A stretch of 64,000 bases of DNA from Bacteroidota bacterium (GTDB taxonomy: Bacteria > Bacteroidota > Ignavibacteria > UBA10030 > UBA8401), in NCBI GenBank assembly GCA_021796215.1, contig JAJYOK010000001.1, positions 124,001 to 188,000 on the forward strand, written 5' to 3'. Under the pieces are notes generated by a model. That model saw nothing but the letters and a program-made list of their open reading frames with translations, did no database searches and was not told the DNA's origin. Within the stretch, counting starts at the first letter, position 1, and the number at the start of each line of letters is the position of its first letter. The translations under genes and the position numbers were made by a program. This document shows, one piece after another, positions 63,858-64,000 of this stretch.

Positions 63858-64000
63858 CTTTGAAATCCAGATACACTTCTTTACATGCCAAAAATACAGT
63901 TAGGTTGTATGAAACCCTTATTGTCTGCATAAGCAGGCAATAGTTGCAGGTTTGTTTGCAGCACTTCGGTCAGATGCGAATCGAAGAATCTGAAAAAGCA
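63858..64000 (+). other. Window-end sequence, no supported gene
   Basis: An ATG at 63974 opens a frame (MRIEESEKA) to the window edge, but nine codons with no clear Shine-Dalgarno cannot be called. Confidence 0.3.

Noticed and set aside
63974-64000. Possible gene start at the window end
   Set aside because: Only nine codons and no ribosome-binding site; not enough to call.

Overview
The window looks like a chromosome segment from a Bacteroidota/Chlorobiota-group bacterium, most likely Ignavibacteria-like. The main reasons are a 2,581-residue secreted protein ending in a type IX secretion (T9SS) sorting domain with the YPNPFNP motif, a PorW/SprE-like TPR lipoprotein, a DUF3098 protein, a thioredoxin-reductase-type ferredoxin-NADP reductase, a Bacteroidota-type 31-residue basic ribosome-associated protein, and intergenic spacers full of short palindromes. 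Placement below phylum level is inference. Genes are dense and mostly on the + strand; the exceptions are 7.8-12.8 kb and one gene at 25.4-25.9 kb.

Layout. 0-3.5 kb: the 3' part of a copper P-type ATPase, then an operon of sppA, an HU-type protein, a zinc-ribbon/TPR protein and the 31-residue protein. 3.6-7.2 kb: a large GH13 glycoside hydrolase. 7.27-7.38 kb: a promoter, a strong C-rich-loop hairpin and a terminator, together a candidate small RNA or attenuator. 7.4-12.8 kb: DUF3098, then on the minus strand a Pit phosphate transporter with its DUF47 partner, and a GT2 / flippase-like / GT2 operon. 12.9-19.5 kb: housekeeping genes cmk, ispH, rpsA, mtaB, a secreted membrane protein and truA. 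19.8-25.3 kb: two peroxiredoxins around a rhodanese, an aquaporin, then a PTPS / folE / SDR / SDR set that looks like tetrahydrobiopterin synthesis, then ferredoxin-NADP reductase. 25.4-33 kb: a Spy-like protein, a PorW-like lipoprotein, pyrK-pyrD, folC and rho.

33-45.5 kb is the most unusual part: a hybrid two-component sensor with a beta-propeller ectodomain and its NarL-type regulator are separated by a small GIY-YIG nuclease gene flanked by palindromes with nearly identical loops but different, self-complementary stems. A lone receiver protein follows, overlapping by 4 nt the start of the giant FG-GAP/Ig/LamG T9SS protein.

45.6-49.4 kb carries an acyl-CoA carboxylase carboxyltransferase subunit and an M13 metallopeptidase. 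49.8-60.3 kb is an aerobic respiration locus: a cupredoxin-like protein, cytochrome oxidase subunits I and III, two tiny membrane proteins, subunit II, heme A synthase, heme O synthase, an ABC transporter, SCO and DUF420. 60.4-63.6 kb holds an Ig-like lipoprotein and a pirin.

No tRNA, rRNA, CRISPR array or insertion-sequence transposase was seen. Several palindromic repeat types sit between genes; one type (ATTCCCGA...TCGGGAAT) occurs three times. All assignments come from reading motifs by eye, without database searches.
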